DNA from: Bacillota bacterium
Lineage (GTDB): Bacteria > Bacillota > Limnochordia > Darwinibacteriales > DTU012
Assembly (NCBI GenBank): GCA_012520795.1
Contig: JAAYNP010000047.1
Coordinates: forward strand, 1-64,000
DNA length: 64,000 nucleotides
Direction of reading: 5' to 3'
The notes under the pieces are model-generated. The model was not told the DNA's origin, ran no database searches, and saw only the letters and a program-made list of their open reading frames with translations. The number at the start of each line of letters is the position of its first letter. Positions within the stretch are counted from its first letter, which is position 1. Positions 62,068-64,000 of this stretch are shown here, one piece after another. A program made the position numbers and the translations under genes.

Positions 62068-63066
62068 GTGGAACCTTTGATGATTTTCTTGATTATCCTG
62101 ATCATCTTGTTTGTGTCATTTCTGTTCTCTTTCATTCCCATCGGGCTGTGGATTTCGGCATTGGCGGCCGGAGTCCAGGTGGGAATCCTGACTCTGGTTG
62201 GAATGCGGCTGAGAAGGGTGCCGCCGGGACGGATCATTATCCCCCTGATCAAAGCCTATAAGGCGGGTCTGGATGTGACTATCGACAAGCTGGAAGCCCA
62301 TTATCTGGCCGGCGGCAATGTGGACCGGGTGATTGATGCCTTGATTGCCGCCCACAGGGCAGACATCCCCCTGGAGTTTGAGCGGGCTGCTGCCATTGAC
62401 CTGGCTGGGCGGAACGTACTGGAGGCTGTCCAGATGAGTGTAAATCCCCGGGTAATCGAAACACCGGTAATCTCTGCTGTGGCCAAAAACGGTATTGAGC
62501 TTAAGGCCATTGCCCGGGTTACTGTCCGTGCCAACATCGACCGTTTGGTGGGCGGGGCCGGTGAAGCGACGATTATTGCCCGGGTCGGCGAGGGTATCGT
62601 AACCACTGTGGGATCCAGCGAAAGCCATGAAGAAGTGCTGGAGAACCCGGATCAGATTTCCCGCACAGTACTGGCCAAGGGTTTGGACTCCGGCACAGCC
62701 TTTGAAATCCTCTCCATCGACATCGCCGATGTGGATGTTGGGCGCAATATCGGTGCACAGCTCCAGATCGACCAGGCTGAAGCCGACAAGAACATTGCCA
62801 TGGCCAAGGCCGCCGAGCGCCGGTTTGCTGCCATCGCCCTGGAGCATGAAATGCGGGCCCGGGTTGAAGAGATGCGGGCCAGGGTTGTGGAAGCGGAGGC
62901 GGAGGTTCCCAAGGCCCTTGCCGGAGCTTTGCGCGAGGGCAAGCTGGGTGTCATGGATTACTACAACATGCGCAACATCATGGCCGATACTGACATGCGC
63001 CAGGCCATCGGAAAGTCAGGCAAACCAGAGCAGCAGAATCAGAAGCAGAAAGACAAGACTGAGTAA
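62068..63066 (+). CDS. floA: Flotillin-like protein FloA
   Basis: Membrane-microdomain scaffold of the SPFH group. The 332 residues match the usual 331. An N-terminal membrane hairpin (about 6-45) is followed by the SPFH-like region ([29 protein letters not shown]) and a helical part rich in Ala/Glu ([17 protein letters not shown]). GTG 62068 was chosen because GAGGAGG lies 7 bases upstream. nfeD-floA is conserved. Confidence 0.95.
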   Translation: MEPLMIFLIILIILFVSFLFSFIPIGLWISALAAGVQVGILTLVGMRLRRVPPGRIIIPLIKAYKAGLDVTIDKLEAHYLAGGNVDRVIDALIAAHRADIPLEFERAAAIDLAGRNVLEAVQMSVNPRVIETPVISAVAKNGIELKAIARVTVRANIDRLVGGAGEATIIARVGEGIVTTVGSSESHEEVLENPDQISRTVLAKGLDSGTAFEILSIDIADVDVGRNIGAQLQIDQAEADKNIAMAKAAERRFAAIALEHEMRARVEEMRARVVEAEAEVPKALAGALREGKLGVMDYYNMRNIMADTDMRQAIGKSGKPEQQNQKQKDKTE

Positions 63067-63090
63067 TGCCGGGCTCTGAGGAGGAATAAA

Positions 63091-63615
63091 ATGCAATCTT
63101 TCATGCCGATTATTGTCGTCATTTACCTGGTCGTTTCAGTGATCGGCGCAGTGCTGCAGTCGCTGAAAAAACAGCAGCCGCGCAGCGCGCCCAGAATCCC
63201 AAAGGTTCAACCGGCTCCCGAACGCCCCAAGGCCGGGATGCCGCAGGAGGCACGGCATCCGGCAGGAACGCGGCTCGAGCAGCCTCAAGCTGCGGGAACA
63301 ATGCAGAGGACGCTGACAGCGCCAAGAGTGAAACCGTCACCACTGTCCAAGCCGGCACCGCCTCAAGGCACCGATTTGGATTATGGGTTTGACAGCTTTG
63401 CGGAATGGGAAGATGACGCAGATTTGGATTTGAACGCTGCATTTGAGGAGTTGGGTTCTCCGGCGCCAGGCGCGGGGCCCAGAATGCCAACTGCTCCCAA
63501 GGCTGCCGGACTGGATGTGGCTTCTCACAGCCTCGCTTCCAAGCTGTGGGAATTGGTTGTGTTCAGCGAAATTCTCAGGGAGCCCCGCTCCAGAAGGCCC
63601 TGGCCGATCAGGTAA
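63091..63615 (+). CDS. Hypothetical membrane-anchored Pro/Ala-rich protein
   Basis: A 174-residue protein with one N-terminal membrane segment (about 4-22), a long Pro/Ala/Gln-rich linker, an acidic patch (WEDDADLDLNAAFEELG) and a short C-terminal block ending VVFSEILREPRSRRPWPIR. Similar S-E-I-L-x-x-P-R-x-x-R-P tails are remembered from small spore-former proteins of unknown function; not verified. ATG 63091 after GAGGAGGA. It lies between floA and yqfC, where B. subtilis has the small gene yqfB, but no similarity is claimed. Confidence 0.75.
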   Translation: MQSFMPIIVVIYLVVSVIGAVLQSLKKQQPRSAPRIPKVQPAPERPKAGMPQEARHPAGTRLEQPQAAGTMQRTLTAPRVKPSPLSKPAPPQGTDLDYGFDSFAEWEDDADLDLNAAFEELGSPAPGAGPRMPTAPKAAGLDVASHSLASKLWELVVFSEILREPRSRRPWPIR

Positions 63616-63643
63616 GATTAAGATAAGATTAAGGTGTGGTTCG

Positions 63644-63688
63644 CCCAAGACAGACTGTGTTCAAGACAGGACTGTCTTGGGATTTTTA
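63644..63688 (+). terminator. Rho-independent terminator ahead of yqfC
   Basis: Perfect 10-base inverted repeat CCCAAGACAG (63644-63653) / CTGTCTTGGG (63672-63681), followed by ATTTTTATG. The block 63689-63758 then holds CATAGTTT (63719-63726), a sigma-E-like -10 without a good -35. Confidence 0.8.
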
Positions 63689-63758
63689 TGCCTTAAGGCA
63701 TGCTTTAACGTAGATAAGCATAGTTTTTAACAAAGCCGGAATTGCTGGAGGTGTACTC

Positions 63759-64000
63759 ATGGACCGGGGCTTGGACAAAGTGGCCAAAAAGCTGGTAAAG
63801 ATTATGGATTTGCCTGCCGATGCCATTCTGGATCTTCCCAGGATCACGATGGTTGGCAATACTGAAGTGTCTATTGAGAATCACAAGGGCATTGAAAAAT
63901 ATACCTCCACGGAAACCGTAATCCGGTTTCAAAGCGGGCAGATGCGCGTTTACGGACGCAGATTGGCCATCCGCTTTATTGACCGGGACGGCCTCAAGCT
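63759..64000 (+). CDS. yqfC: Sporulation protein YqfC (N-terminal part, cut by window edge)
   Basis: Eighty codons are visible before the right edge, from ATG 63759 after GGAGGTG. The residues MDRGLDKVAKKLVKIMDLP, DLPRITMVGN, SIENHKGIEKY and GQMRVYGRRLAI match the YqfC/YabP family, whose members normally have about 90-95 residues, so only the last dozen are missing. In B. subtilis yqfC is a mother-cell (sigma-E) sporulation gene followed by yqfD. The position after floA agrees. Confidence 0.9.
   Translation, partial: MDRGLDKVAKKLVKIMDLPADAILDLPRITMVGNTEVSIENHKGIEKYTSTETVIRFQSGQMRVYGRRLAIRFIDRDGLK

Noticed and set aside
63613-63633. Short direct repeat of TAAGATTAAG after the hypothetical gene
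   Set aside because: Only two copies of ten bases; too small to call a repeat element or attachment site.

Overview
The window is a 64 kb stretch of a bacterial chromosome, G+C rich (my estimate is low-to-mid 50s %), densely coded and mostly read left to right. Gene content and order point to an endospore-forming member of the Bacillota, probably an anaerobe of the Clostridia/Limnochordia type. It carries spoIID, a spoIIB-like gene, spoIVFB, spoIIP, gpr, an alpha/beta SASP gene and yqfC, a T-box in front of valS, CIRCE/HrcA control of the heat-shock operon, and the Firmicutes pair of prp and an N-terminally extended L27. No rRNA, tRNA or CRISPR array was seen. I cannot name the species.

Layout. 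(1) 1-53: the start of a transposase-like gene running off the left edge. (2) 54-28614: the valS-folC-(spoIIB)-maf-radC-mreBCD-mrdA-minCDE-spoIVFB-(radical SAM pair)-rng-rplU-prp-rpmA-obgE block, in the order known from Bacillus subtilis. It is interrupted between the SPOR-domain gene and maf by a ferredoxin, two secreted arabinose-releasing glycosidases (GH127 and GH51), a spoIID-type gene, a small unknown gene and cysK. (3) 28650-31524: a divergent pair, a truncated MetH-like homocysteine methyltransferase (minus) and xylose isomerase (plus). (4) 31591-64000: the nadD-(LCP)-rsfS-yqeM ... comEA-comEC-holA-rpsT-gpr-spoIIP-murJ-lepA-hemW-hrcA-grpE-dnaK-dnaJ-prmA-rsmE-mtaB-HIT-rpsU-nfeD-floA-yqfC block, again like B. 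subtilis.

The most unusual part is 35578-40338, an Rnf-like membrane electron-transfer cluster placed in the yqeM-comEA junction. It encodes RnfC, a single 764-residue protein joining RnfD, RnfG and three further FMN-binding domains, then RnfE and RnfA. No rnfB is present. All four cysteines that hold the membrane [2Fe-2S] cluster in ordinary RnfA/RnfE are replaced (RnfE Val25 and Gly108; RnfA Tyr26 and Ser108). The fused protein has five candidate covalent-FMN threonines. This looks like an Rnf-derived complex with a flavin chain outside the membrane and a different electron path.

How the genes work together: cell-shape and division genes (mre, mrdA, min, murJ) sit with sporulation genes, translation and ribosome-assembly genes (valS, rplU, rpmA, obgE, rsfS, lepA, prmA, rsmE, mtaB, rpsT, rpsU), chaperones (hrcA-grpE-dnaK-dnaJ) and competence genes. 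The accessory insertions supply plant-polysaccharide (arabinan or arabinoxylan) breakdown and the unusual redox complex. Several promoters reuse the stop codon of the gene before them as part of their -35 or -10 element.
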